Origin: a virus
Strand: one strand, 5' to 3'
Length of the DNA: 64,000 bases
Virus record (IMG/VR): IMGVR_UViG_3300044653_000068
Coordinates: 1-64,000 of that record
Part shown: piece after piece, positions 42,582-50,120 of the stretch
How the letters are laid out: the number at the start of each line of letters is the position of its first letter
Numbering within the stretch: the first letter of the stretch is position 1
Position numbers and translations under genes: made by a program
Notes under the pieces: model-generated
Seen by the model: the letters and a program-made list of their open reading frames with translations, nothing else
Databases searched by the model: none
Told to the model about the DNA's origin: nothing

Positions 42582-43121
42582 GTGCTCAAGCTACCACTTA
42601 CCGAGGAAGTCTACACACGGATCGACGACGCGGACCTGCTGCTGGTATCCGGCTTCCCCTGGCGTCCGCTGATTACGAAGACTAACAGTCAAGTCACGTA
42701 CGTTCACGCCTGGAACAACAGGCAGAGTGTGTACATGCATCGACTGATCGTCGGCGCCGGCCCGCGAGAGCTAGTTGACCATTCGGACGGAGACGGGCTT
42801 AACAACCAACGCTGGAACCTGCGCACGGCGAACCCGAACCAGTCACAGGACAACCGGGGCAAGCAGCGTAACGGCCGCACCTCGCAGTACAAGGGCGTCT
42901 TCTGGGATAAGTCCCGAAACCGCTGGGCCGCCACCATCCATCACGAGCACCGCACCCGCGCACTCGGTCGTTACCAGGCGGAAGAGGACGCAGCCCGCGC
43001 CTACGACGAGGCAGCCATTGCGCTGTTCGGCAGTTTCGCCCGGCTGAACTTCCCGACCGAGAACGGCGTCGTCTGCCTGCGGCATCAGATGGCCGTGCCC
43101 GATGCGTTCTGCGCCTGCTAG
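42582..43121 (+). CDS. HNH/AP2-domain homing endonuclease
   Basis: The 179-residue product has an HNH motif with VYMHRLIVGAGPRELVDHSDGDGLNNQRWNLR (about 47-78) and a C-terminal AP2 DNA-binding domain with QYKGVFWDKSRNRWAATI (about 97-114). HNH/AP2 proteins are free-standing phage homing endonucleases that cut a target and are copied in by repair. It is on the plus strand inside a minus-strand operon, with its own leaderless promoter. Its stop is 3 bp from the end of the VIT-like gene. This fits insertion by homing between pre-existing genes. Confidence 0.85.
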   Translation: MLKLPLTEEVYTRIDDADLLLVSGFPWRPLITKTNSQVTYVHAWNNRQSVYMHRLIVGAGPRELVDHSDGDGLNNQRWNLRTANPNQSQDNRGKQRNGRTSQYKGVFWDKSRNRWAATIHHEHRTRALGRYQAEEDAARAYDEAAIALFGSFARLNFPTENGVVCLRHQMAVPDAFCAC

Positions 43122-43124
43122 GCG

Positions 43125-43583
43125 CTACCCCGGGGCGGGCAGGGCCAGCGACACGGCTAGGACGGCGCCGAAGATCAGCAGGAAGATGCCGAGCGTGCCG
43201 CCCAGCTCCGTCCAGAAGCCGTGCTTCGCGCACGCCTGGGCCCGCATCACCCCGACGACGATCCCGATCAGCAGGCAGACGACGCCCATCAGCGCCAGGG
43301 CGGGCGCGCCGCGCGCGAACAGGAACGGGACCGCCGGGGCGATGCCCCCGGCCGCCGTGGCGAGGCCCATGACGGCCGAGGGCCACAGGCCGTTGTCAGA
43401 GTCGCTCAGGTACTCGTTCCCGGCCATGGACAGCGCGGCGGAGATCGCGCCGGACAGGGCGGCCGGGAAGATGAGGCGCTCGTCCCCGAGGAGGTAGAGC
43501 ACCACGCCCACGATCGACATGCAGCCGTCGCCCAGTCCGAAGATGGCCGGCCGGAACAGGGGCGCGGTGCTTTTCCCCGTCAC
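43125..43583 (-). CDS. VIT1/CCC1-like membrane transporter, short form
   Basis: The 152-residue product has four to five membrane helices. Motifs typical of VIT/CCC1 metal transporters are present: LGDGCMSIVGVVLYLLG (residues 17-33) and ALSMAGNEYLSDSD (50-63), where the family has DG and SMxxGEYxS. The C-terminal helices (GGIAPAVPFLFA; LLIGIVVGVM; GTLGIFLLIFGAVLAVS) also match. The family moves Fe2+ or Mn2+ out of the cytoplasm. The usual length is 220 or more residues; the cytoplasmic metal-binding loop is missing here. It overlaps no neighbour and follows the cysteine peptidase gene. Confidence 0.65.
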   Translation of the reverse strand: MTGKSTAPLFRPAIFGLGDGCMSIVGVVLYLLGDERLIFPAALSGAISAALSMAGNEYLSDSDNGLWPSAVMGLATAAGGIAPAVPFLFARGAPALALMGVVCLLIGIVVGVMRAQACAKHGFWTELGGTLGIFLLIFGAVLAVSLALPAPG

Positions 43584-43587
43584 ACGG

Positions 43588-44337
43588 CTACTTCGCGAGC
43601 AGGCTCAGGTCGCCCTGGAGGGCCGCCAGGTTGACGCCGTGGCCGTCGAGCCCGGACGCCGGGACCTCGCCCCAGATGCACGCCCAGGCCTCGGTGGACA
43701 TGAGGTGCCAGGCGCTGTACTGGATCGCCTGGATTCCGCCCCAGGTGACGATGTACAGGTTGTCGCTGTCGTAGCCGACGATCGGCACGCAGTGGCCGCC
43801 CTCGACGTTCCCGTTCTGGAAGGTCGCCGCCGTCCACGGCTCGCCGTCCTGGAACGCCTCCATCATCAGGTCGGTGACCCGGATGCCGGTGTAGGCGTAG
43901 CCGTAGGCGTCAACCGCGAACTGGAGGGTCGCCATGTCGCGGATCGAGACCGGCGCGTAGGCGGCCAGGGTGCGGCCGAACCAGCCGGTCTTCTTCACGT
44001 AGGCGAGGAAGTCCGCGAGCACGACGCCGTTGTCCTCGCCGCCCGTGTAGGCCAGGTAGTACTGGACGATCTCGTCGTCTGTGACAGCGGCCAGCGCGGT
44101 GTGCGACTCCAGGTCCACGGTCATCTCGCCGTGATTGACGCCCGCGACGCCGCAGTCGCCGTACTGGTCGTTGCCGTCCATGCCCCAGGCGGTGCCATCG
44201 GAGGCCTCCGGCGGGACGGGGGGCGTGACGCTCAGGGGAGCGGCGGGCAGCGCGCCGGCCACGTACCAGGTCAGGTCGCGGAGACCGTTCGGGACGTGGC
44301 CGGGAAGACAGCCCAGCTTGAGGTTCGAGTGCGTCAT
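43588..44337 (-). CDS. Papain-like (C1/C39-type) cysteine peptidase
   Basis: The ATG at 44337 has GAGG 8 nt upstream. The 249-residue product has QYGDCGVAG (C62, preceded by the Gln that forms the oxyanion hole) and GGHCVPIVGYD (H182), followed by NLYIVTWGG with a Trp after the third catalytic residue. No signal peptide. It may cut host or virion proteins. It sits between capsid-associated genes and the VIT-like gene. Family fit is strong; the target is not known. Confidence 0.75.
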   Translation of the reverse strand: MTHSNLKLGCLPGHVPNGLRDLTWYVAGALPAAPLSVTPPVPPEASDGTAWGMDGNDQYGDCGVAGVNHGEMTVDLESHTALAAVTDDEIVQYYLAYTGGEDNGVVLADFLAYVKKTGWFGRTLAAYAPVSIRDMATLQFAVDAYGYAYTGIRVTDLMMEAFQDGEPWTAATFQNGNVEGGHCVPIVGYDSDNLYIVTWGGIQAIQYSAWHLMSTEAWACIWGEVPASGLDGHGVNLAALQGDLSLLAK

Positions 44338-44388
44338 TGTCCGCCTCTTCACTTGTGATCCGATGTCACGGAACAGGCTAGCCCGCGA

Positions 44389-44664
44389 TCAGGTCTGACG
44401 CCATTTTCCTGGGCCGTCCGGGAAACGCGCGTGCGCCTTGCCGTCATGGCCGACGTCCGTGCCGGAATTGCCGTCAATCGACGGCCAGCCCTGGTGGTCG
44501 GCCAGGGTGTGACGGCCGTCCGTGGCGTTGTAGTTCTCGTGCGGGGTCGGGTTGGCCTCGCGGCTGCCGACGTGCGGCTCGGTGACCGCGCCCTCGGCGT
44601 CCGCCGCGATCGGCTTGACGTTGTGCTCGACCGGCTTCTCGACCGGTCCCCACGTGTGTGCCAT
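44389..44664 (-). CDS. Hypothetical capsid-region protein
   Basis: The ATG at 44664 has AGGGAG about 9 nt upstream. The 91-residue product is hydrophilic, rich in His, Gly, Pro and Asp (NPTPHENYNATDGRHTLADH) and probably disordered. It belongs to the run of small genes after the major capsid gene. Function unknown. Confidence 0.6.
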   Translation of the reverse strand: MAHTWGPVEKPVEHNVKPIAADAEGAVTEPHVGSREANPTPHENYNATDGRHTLADHQGWPSIDGNSGTDVGHDGKAHARFPDGPGKWRQT

Positions 44665-44678
44665 TGACTTGCTCCCTG

Positions 44679-44933
44679 TCAGGTGATCGCGGTGGCGTCG
44701 TACGCGTAGACGGGCTGCGTCGCGCTGCCGAACGTGAAGCCCGTGGTGCACTTCACCAGGACGTTCGCGAACAGGATCGGCGAGCCGATCGCGGGATAGG
44801 GGGCCTGCGCCGTGGCGAGCCCGTTGAGCATGTTGTTGCACGCGTCAAGGGACGGGGCGTAGACCGAGTTGCCGGTCGCGGCCTGGATCGCGGCGGCGGT
44901 CGTAGCAGCCGATGCTCCCGTTGTGTATGCCAT
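44679..44933 (-). CDS. Small virion protein, single-module relative of the next gene
   Basis: The 84-residue product ends with SPILFANVLVKCTTGFTFGSATQPVYAYDATAIT-type sequence. It aligns with both modules of the neighbouring 44945 product (LWGVLVxCTSGW then VxEYD/S). It starts with an Ala/Thr-rich helix. A shared fold from duplication is likely; a capsid decoration or cement role fits the place. Confidence 0.65.
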   Translation of the reverse strand: MAYTTGASAATTAAAIQAATGNSVYAPSLDACNNMLNGLATAQAPYPAIGSPILFANVLVKCTTGFTFGSATQPVYAYDATAIT

Positions 44934-44944
44934 TGTCCTGTTCC

Positions 44945-45358
44945 TTAGCTAGGGCTGGTCGAGTACTCGAAGACGGGACTGGTAGTGGCGTTCCACCCGC
45001 TCGTGCACTCCACGAGGACGCCCCACAGTGTGATGGCGGAGCCCTGCCTCCAGGCGAGCGAGTGCAGCACGGCGGAAGCCTGGTCCGCCAGCGCCCCGGC
45101 GGTCACCAGCGCGGCGGCGGTCTGCGCCAGGGTCTTGCCGGTCTGCGTGAAGCTGGGCGTGATGTCGTACTCCCACACCGCGTCGCCGGGGTTGTTCCAC
45201 CCGCTCGTGCACTGGACGAGGACGCCCCACAGGGTGACGGGGTTGTTGGGCTTGTGCCCGGCGGAGGCGAGCGAGGTGAGCGCCTGGTCCATCAGCGCCC
45301 CGGCGGTGACCAGGACTGCGGCCATCTGCGCGGTGGTGCGGCCGGTGGTGAAGCCCAT
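44945..45358 (-). CDS. Two-module virion protein (internal duplication)
   Basis: The 137-residue product consists of two similar halves. Each has T-x-A-Q-x-A-A-x-L-V-T-A-G-A-L-x-D-Q followed by I/VTLWGVLVxCTSGWN and EYD/S-x-x-S. With the 44679 gene this makes three copies of one module. An internally repeated small protein near the capsid gene suggests a pseudo-symmetric decoration or connector piece. The start overlaps the upstream stop. Confidence 0.7.
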   Translation of the reverse strand: MGFTTGRTTAQMAAVLVTAGALMDQALTSLASAGHKPNNPVTLWGVLVQCTSGWNNPGDAVWEYDITPSFTQTGKTLAQTAAALVTAGALADQASAVLHSLAWRQGSAITLWGVLVECTSGWNATTSPVFEYSTSPS

Positions 45359-45681
45359 TAGTGCATCCCCTTCCAGGTGCGCTGCGGCGAGCCCATACCG
45401 GGCCCGTACTCGGCGGACTCGGGCACGTCCACGTCGAGGTTCTTATCGGTGACGGCCTCGGGGCCGGGCAGGTCGGCGGGGCTCTGCTCGTTGCCGAAGT
45501 CCGTCATCGTGGCCATCACGACGTCGTGCACGGCCTCGGAGTCCGAGCCTCGGCCGGCGAAGTTCGGGTCCTTCTTGGTGATCATGTTGCCGCCGGCCAT
45601 CGACGCGTCGTACGCCGGGAAGTGCTGGTTCTCGGGCAGGTTACTCAGGTCGTGCGTCGTCGGCTTCACCGGGAACGTCAT
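45358..45681 (-). CDS. Hypothetical capsid-region protein
   Basis: The 107-residue, acidic, mostly polar product (SNLPENQHFPAYDASMAGGN; DVDVPESAEYGPGMG) has no domain I recognise. It overlaps the neighbouring 45641 gene by 41 nt. It may be disordered or structural. Confidence 0.6.
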   Translation of the reverse strand: MTFPVKPTTHDLSNLPENQHFPAYDASMAGGNMITKKDPNFAGRGSDSEAVHDVVMATMTDFGNEQSPADLPGPEAVTDKNLDVDVPESAEYGPGMGSPQRTWKGMH

Positions 45682-45835
45682 CGCCGGGCACCTCCTGTCG
45701 CGGCTGGTCTGCGGACGGGGTGAGGACGGCCTCGGGCGGCATGCCCTCGCCGTGGTCGTTGCGGCCGGCGAACGGCCCGAAGGCCCCGATGTGCGCGGGG
45801 TTCACGGGCCAGGGGGCCGGGCCGACCGTCTTCAC
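45641..45835 (-). CDS. Small Pro/Gly-rich protein
   Basis: The 64-residue product MKTVGPAPWPVNPAHIGAFG... is Pro-rich, probably disordered, and starts 3 bp after the 45839 gene's stop. Its second half overlaps the next gene in another frame. The compact packing suggests a real gene, but weakly. Confidence 0.45.
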   Translation of the reverse strand: MKTVGPAPWPVNPAHIGAFGPFAGRNDHGEGMPPEAVLTPSADQPRQEVPGDDVPGEADDARPE

Positions 45836-45838
45836 GGC

Positions 45839-46429
45839 TTACCGGCCCGCGTTCGGGTTCCCGGCCGGGCGCGGCTGGGTACCGGAGTCCATGGCGTCGG
45901 GGTGGCCCGCGCCCCGGACGGAGCCGGAGCCGATGCCCGTGCTGACCGGGCGGTTGCCTTCCAGCGCCGGGAGGGTGGCGCCGCCGGCGTAGCCCTGGTC
46001 GTTGGCCTGGGTCCAGTCGCCGATGCCGTCGATGTGAGCGGCGGTGGTGACATCGCGGTTGACGCCGCCCATGATGCCGAACGGGTCGGTGTACGTCACG
46101 GTGTCCGGTCCGGCGTTCTGGTTGGACGCGCCCGGCGAGCCGTGCAGGCCCGTGTCGGTGATCTCGTCGCCGGTGACGTACGAGAGGCCGTCGTCGAGCT
46201 GGCCGGGCTGCACCGTCACGTCGGACGAGTGCCTCCCCGGGGGCGTGGAGCCGTGCGCGCCCGTCGAGTAGGACTGGGCGAAGCCGAAGATGTCGGGAGG
46301 GGTCTGCCCGTTCTGCTCAGTGGGGTCGAGGCCCGCACCGCCGTGACCCTGGCGTGCCGGGGCCGGAGACTGGCGCTGGGGGGTAGCGCCCTGGCGGCCG
46401 GGGTTCGTCCCGTCGTTGACAGTAGCCAT
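45839..46429 (-). CDS. Low-complexity capsid-region protein
   Basis: The 196-residue product is Gly/Pro/Asp/Thr-rich with many short motifs (GFAQSYSTGAHG; FGIMGGVNRDVTTAAHIDGIGDW) and no recognised fold. The ATG has GAAAGGA upstream. A TACACT box about 45 bp upstream may be a -10. It is in the region for small head proteins. Confidence 0.6.
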   Translation of the reverse strand: MATVNDGTNPGRQGATPQRQSPAPARQGHGGAGLDPTEQNGQTPPDIFGFAQSYSTGAHGSTPPGRHSSDVTVQPGQLDDGLSYVTGDEITDTGLHGSPGASNQNAGPDTVTYTDPFGIMGGVNRDVTTAAHIDGIGDWTQANDQGYAGGATLPALEGNRPVSTGIGSGSVRGAGHPDAMDSGTQPRPAGNPNAGR

Positions 46430-46495
46430 AGCGATGAAGTCCTTTCACAGTTCCTTCACGCCCAGTGTAAGGCTCTATCGCAGCTTGGGGTAGGG

Positions 46496-46963
46496 CTAGT
46501 CCTCTTCCCCCAGTCTGGCCCCATATCTACTCATCAAATCGGCCTTGGACATCTCCTCGGCGCGCTCGATGGTGATCGCCGGGCAGCCCTTGATCCCGCT
46601 CATCTTCACGGCGTAGTCGGCCCACGCGGACTTGGGGGCGTTGCCGTACGGGCGCTTGGGCTCAACGGGAGCCTCCGGCACTCCCGCGACCTCGGGAACG
46701 GGCTGGCCGTCCGGCTCGTGACCGGGGTCGTTCCAGTCCTGCCCCGTGGCGGTCTTGTATGTCTCCGCCAACCGCTCCGCCTCCTGCGCCTCCAGCTCGG
46801 CGCGGGTCGGGCCGACCTCCTGCGGGGGACCGACGTACTCGCCGAGCTTATTGTGGACCGCGAAATCCGCCGTCGCGTCGTCGAGCGTGAGTTCCGAGCC
46901 CTTGTCCGCGACGATGCGCGGCCGGTCCATCTTGACGGCGGTGGTGAACTTTACCCGGCGCAT
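46496..46963 (-). CDS. Hypothetical head-region protein
   Basis: The 155-residue product has a beta-like N terminus (VKFTTAVKMDRPRIVADKGSELTL) and a Glu-rich helix (ELEAQEAERLAETYKTATGQDW). A Pro-rich part and a C-terminal helix (ITIERAEEMSKADLMSRYGARL) follow. It directly follows the major capsid gene, after a hairpin. Capsid-adjacent helper or connector protein; unproven. Confidence 0.6.
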   Translation of the reverse strand: MRRVKFTTAVKMDRPRIVADKGSELTLDDATADFAVHNKLGEYVGPPQEVGPTRAELEAQEAERLAETYKTATGQDWNDPGHEPDGQPVPEVAGVPEAPVEPKRPYGNAPKSAWADYAVKMSGIKGCPAITIERAEEMSKADLMSRYGARLGEED

Positions 46964-46982
46964 GCGCTGCTCCTCTTAAACG

Positions 46983-47021
46983 GCGAAATCCCCCACCAGC
47001 GTAGCTGATGAGGGATTTCGC
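46983..47021 (-). terminator. 10-bp hairpin after the major capsid gene
   Basis: GCGAAATCCC (46983-46992) pairs with GGGATTTCGC (47012-47021) around a 19-nt loop, 25 bp after the capsid stop. The stem is perfect but no U-run follows; it may be a terminator or an mRNA-stabilising 3' hairpin. Confidence 0.6.
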
Positions 47022-47046
47022 ACGGTCCCCGTGGACCGAGGCGAGC

Positions 47047-48423
47047 CTAGCTTGCGCCGCCCTTGAACACGGCCAGAGGCTGCGGAGCGTAGGAGGGCGG
47101 GTTCATCAGGTTGCCGTCCGCGCGGATGATGGCGCGGAAGCTAACCAGGTCCGTTGAGAAGGCGAAGTCGTCCGAGCGCTCGAAGCGCACCCCGCCGACC
47201 ATCCGGATGAAGTACTGCGAGAAGTCGCCGAAGACGATCGAGGTTGCACCCACGCCGATCGCCGGCATGAACGGGTCCGCGACCAGGGGCTTGCCCAGGA
47301 GCAGGTCCGGAGCGCCGAGGACGGTGGAGGGCTCCCAGATCGGGCGTCCCACGGTGTCCGTCAGCTTCCGGAGGGTGCCCAGCGTCTTGTCCGCCGCCAG
47401 CCAGTAGCAGGACCGGCTCTGGCGGTAGGGAGCGATGACGCTGTACTCCATGTCCACCAGGTTCGCGTAGGTCGGGCCGCCCTCGACGACCCCCGTGGTG
47501 TCCGGGGCCGCGCTCGTGCCGGAGGCCGAGGCCGGGCCGGTGATCGCGACGGGGGCCGCCAGGATGTTGCCCGAGATGCCGGACCCGCCGTTGACCAGCT
47601 CGTTGCCCAGGAAGTTGCCCAGGGCGCGGCCCGCCGACATGGCGAGGTAGCCGAGCAGGTTGACGCCGGAGTCGTCGATCAGCTCGCGGGAAACCTGGAT
47701 CATGATGCCGAACTTGTTCGCGGTCAGGGTCTTCTGCGCGAAGATCGGGTCGGCCGAGGGGAGCGTTCCGCCCTGCGCGGCCGAGACGGCGACCTGGGCG
47801 GCCGAGGTGAGGCCGGTGTGCTGGTTGACGATCGGGATCTGGATCGGCTCGCCGCCCACGGTGTTGAGCACGGTGGGACCAGTCTGCATCACGCCCGAGA
47901 CCTCGATCAGGTACGACAGGAGCTGGTCGTAGAAGTCGATCGGGACGATGCCGCCCGAGGTGTTCGGCACGTTGCCCACGTAGCCGTCCGTCAGGACACG
48001 GACTTCAGTGGGGCTCATGGGCCGGCCGGTGGAGAGCTTCTGCATGATCCGGGAGTTGAGGGCGGGGACCTCCAGCTGCTTGCGCTGGCCCGTCTTGACG
48101 TCGAACTGGCCGCCGGTCACGAACGACCGGGCCTCGGCCGCGAAGCCCTCAAGGCCGCTGCCCTGGGTCATCGCCGGGTTCGCCGGGCGGGCGTTCATCG
48201 CGTCGAACGACGCCATGGTCTCGGCCATGCGCTTCTCGGTGGCGAGAACGTCCTTGAGCCGGCCGTCGTTGGCGTCGAGTTCGGCGTGCAGGTCGGCGAG
48301 CTTCCGCTGCTCGTCCTCGTTGAAGTTCCGGCGCTCGTCAGAGGCGTGCAGGGTGATCTGCTCGATCTCGTGCCAGGTGCGCTGCACCTGCTCGTGGAGC
48401 TGGGTAGCAACCGTGGATGCCAC
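47047..48423 (-). CDS. Major capsid protein, HK97 fold
   Basis: The 458-residue product has an N-terminal helical region (about 1-110: EQVQRTWHEIEQIT, RKLADLHAELDA) that acts as an internal scaffold in HK97-type phages and is usually cut off by the protease. The body has VNLLGYLAMSAGRALGNFLGNELVNG (P-domain spine helix) and a C-terminal FGDFSQYFIRMVGGVRFERSDDFAF (about 397-421), the typical late signature. The GTG start has GAGAGGA upstream. It has its own strong promoter and a hairpin behind it. Confidence 0.93.
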   Translation of the reverse strand: MASTVATQLHEQVQRTWHEIEQITLHASDERRNFNEDEQRKLADLHAELDANDGRLKDVLATEKRMAETMASFDAMNARPANPAMTQGSGLEGFAAEARSFVTGGQFDVKTGQRKQLEVPALNSRIMQKLSTGRPMSPTEVRVLTDGYVGNVPNTSGGIVPIDFYDQLLSYLIEVSGVMQTGPTVLNTVGGEPIQIPIVNQHTGLTSAAQVAVSAAQGGTLPSADPIFAQKTLTANKFGIMIQVSRELIDDSGVNLLGYLAMSAGRALGNFLGNELVNGGSGISGNILAAPVAITGPASASGTSAAPDTTGVVEGGPTYANLVDMEYSVIAPYRQSRSCYWLAADKTLGTLRKLTDTVGRPIWEPSTVLGAPDLLLGKPLVADPFMPAIGVGATSIVFGDFSQYFIRMVGGVRFERSDDFAFSTDLVSFRAIIRADGNLMNPPSYAPQPLAVFKGGAS

Positions 48424-48497
48424 TGTTTTTCCTCTCGTGTGAAGAGAATCAACACTGGCTCCGGCGCGGTGCGCACGGCCTCAGACGTTCAACATCA

Positions 48498-48526
48498 AGA
48501 CTAAGGGCGGCTGTGAAGTCGTGCAA
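48498..48526 (-). promoter_or_regulatory. Conserved-spacer promoter for the major capsid gene
   Basis: On the minus strand TTGCAC (48521-48526), spacer GACTTCACAGCCGCCCT (17 bp) and TAGTCT (48498-48503). It is nearly identical to the promoter at 50087. The leader to the GTG at 48423 is about 70 nt. Confidence 0.75.
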
Positions 48527-48543
48527 CACGTCGTGAGAAGAAA

Positions 48544-48644
48544 TCCCCCGGCGGGACTCGAACCCGCACGCCATCTCAGCCCGTATCTCGGCTTGTCGTC
48601 CCGAAGGACTCCTCTAGGGTCTTGCCTTTTGCCTCGACGGGGGA
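48544..48644 (-). ncRNA. tRNA-like element with non-canonical core (101 nt)
   Basis: The ends form a perfect 7-bp acceptor-like stem (TCCCCCG/CGGGGGA) and a perfect T-arm (GCGGG-TTCGAGT-CCCGC) joined directly to it. The middle is not a normal tRNA core. It has a UUCG-capped hairpin (GTCC-TTCG-GGAC) and a second hairpin (AGCC/GGCT), but no anticodon arm with T33 that I can defend. It lies between the prohead protease stop and the capsid promoter. It could be a decayed long-variable-arm tRNA, a tRNA mimic, or an mRNA 3'-end processing signal cut by RNase P/Z. Confidence 0.5.
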
Positions 48645-48650
48645 AGTTCT

Positions 48651-50048
48651 CTACTCAGGGAGCGCGGTCAGCGTCTTCTTGCGCTCGAACATCTTGCGCA
48701 TGGCCTCGACCGGGGAAAGCCCTTCAGGCGCGGCCGGGGTCTCGGGCTCGCCGTCGCGCTTCTCCGGCTCGGGCTCGGCGTCCTCGCCAGCGCGGGAGGC
48801 GACGGTGACCGGGGTGTGCCTGCCCTCGTGGCCCGTGTGCTGATTGCACGGCAGCCCGTCGTGGCGGCCCCAGCAAAGGCCGGCGTGCCCGCCCTCGGCG
48901 GCATTGTCGCCGTCAGCGGGGTGGCCCATCGGCCGAACGCAGGGCTCGCCGTGATGGAACCGCATGCAAAGCTGGTCGGTGGTCCGGGGCTTGACCGCCG
49001 CGCGGATCTCGTCCTCGTCGCGGATCTGGCGCTCGTCCTCGGGGACCATGGAGTCGCCCATGACGGGCTCCGGCTCGGCGTAGCTGTCGTCGCGCAGGGA
49101 GTCGGCCGGGTCGTCGAGCACGCGGCTCTCCTCCTTGGGGGCGGCGTCCGGCTTTGGGATCACCGGTAGCGCGCGGTCGAGGCGGTGGAAGAACCGGCGG
49201 GCCTGGCCGGCCTCCAGGATGCTGCGGACCTCGGTCGGGTCGCCGCCGACGAAATGGGCCAGGGACGCGACGGCGCCGCTGATGTTGCGGGCCATAGCCA
49301 CCGTGTCGTGGTAGGCGGGGTCCATGACCGGCGCGGTGTCCACCAGCGCGGTGTTGCGGAGCTGCCGGAGCGGGGTGCCGTACTCGGACTCGCCCCAGGT
49401 GTCGTCCACGCCGGGCTCGGCGATGCGGAAGGCGAAGCTGGAGTAGCGGACGTCGCCGCGCTCGACCAGCTCCAGGACGTCCTCGCGGTGCCGGGGCGGG
49501 AGCACGTCGTAGGCGAGGCCCTGGTCGTCAACGCGGAGCTTCAGCGTCCCGGCCATCGTGGTGCCGAGCACCATGTCGTCCTTGTGGTTGTACCGGCAGA
49601 CCACGTTAATGTGGTCCTCGCCCTTCTCGATCGCGCGCAGCGCGTTGTCAAAGGCCCCGGGCATCACCTGCTCGTGGAAGCCGCCGAGGCGCCGCGAGGT
49701 CTTGCCGAACACCGCCGCGTAGCCGAGGATGTGCTGCGGCTCGCCCTCGGCGGCCGACCGGACCTCGGGGCGGTCCGCGATGAACCGCACTTCCGGGAAC
49801 AGCGCCTCCAGCGAGCGGCCCGTGTCCGAGTCCCCGCCTCCGACGCCGAACTTCTTGGCTGCCGCCATTACCTTGCCCTTCGCCTTGGACCACATCGGGG
49901 AGCGCGGGCCGAGCCGCAGGGCCGCGATAGCGTGCGCCTTATCGTGGATAGGGAAGTGCCGCTCCCCCTTCTCGTCGATGTAGGCGAACGCGGAGTCGGG
50001 CAGGGCCTTCCGTGCCGCGCTCGACAGGAGCGCCCGGTCCTCGGCCAT
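48651..50048 (-). CDS. Prohead protease fused to a C-terminal extension (S78 family)
   Basis: The ATG at 50048 is used because AAAGGA lies 10 nt upstream. The product has 465 residues. An N-terminal segment (about 25-60, RHFPIHDKAHAIAALR) is common in actinophage proteases. The HK97-type protease domain (about 85-255) has catalytic His in RYNHKDD and Ser in RYSSFAFRI. A long acidic C-terminal extension has Cys/His clusters (LCMRFHHGEPC, LCWGRHDGLPCNQHTGHEGRH). It matures the capsid. The extension may be the scaffold, with a zinc-binding segment. Confidence 0.88.
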   Translation of the reverse strand: MAEDRALLSSAARKALPDSAFAYIDEKGERHFPIHDKAHAIAALRLGPRSPMWSKAKGKVMAAAKKFGVGGGDSDTGRSLEALFPEVRFIADRPEVRSAAEGEPQHILGYAAVFGKTSRRLGGFHEQVMPGAFDNALRAIEKGEDHINVVCRYNHKDDMVLGTTMAGTLKLRVDDQGLAYDVLPPRHREDVLELVERGDVRYSSFAFRIAEPGVDDTWGESEYGTPLRQLRNTALVDTAPVMDPAYHDTVAMARNISGAVASLAHFVGGDPTEVRSILEAGQARRFFHRLDRALPVIPKPDAAPKEESRVLDDPADSLRDDSYAEPEPVMGDSMVPEDERQIRDEDEIRAAVKPRTTDQLCMRFHHGEPCVRPMGHPADGDNAAEGGHAGLCWGRHDGLPCNQHTGHEGRHTPVTVASRAGEDAEPEPEKRDGEPETPAAPEGLSPVEAMRKMFERKKTLTALPE

Positions 50049-50086
50049 CGCGTTACGTCCTTTCACGGACAAGAGTGTTCACGTCC

Positions 50087-50115
50087 AGAGTAAGGACGTC
50101 TGTGAAGTGGTGCAA
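50087..50115 (-). promoter_or_regulatory. Conserved-spacer promoter for the prohead protease gene
   Basis: On the minus strand TTGCAC (50110-50115), spacer CACTTCACAGACGTCCT (17 bp) and TACTCT (50087-50092), with a short leader to the ATG at 50048. Confidence 0.75.
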
Positions 50116-50120
50116 CACAC

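Noticed and set aside
48544-48644. Ordinary tRNA-Leu or tRNA-Ser with a long variable arm
   Set aside because: The UUCG hairpin looks like a variable arm, but no anticodon arm with T33 fits between it and the D region.
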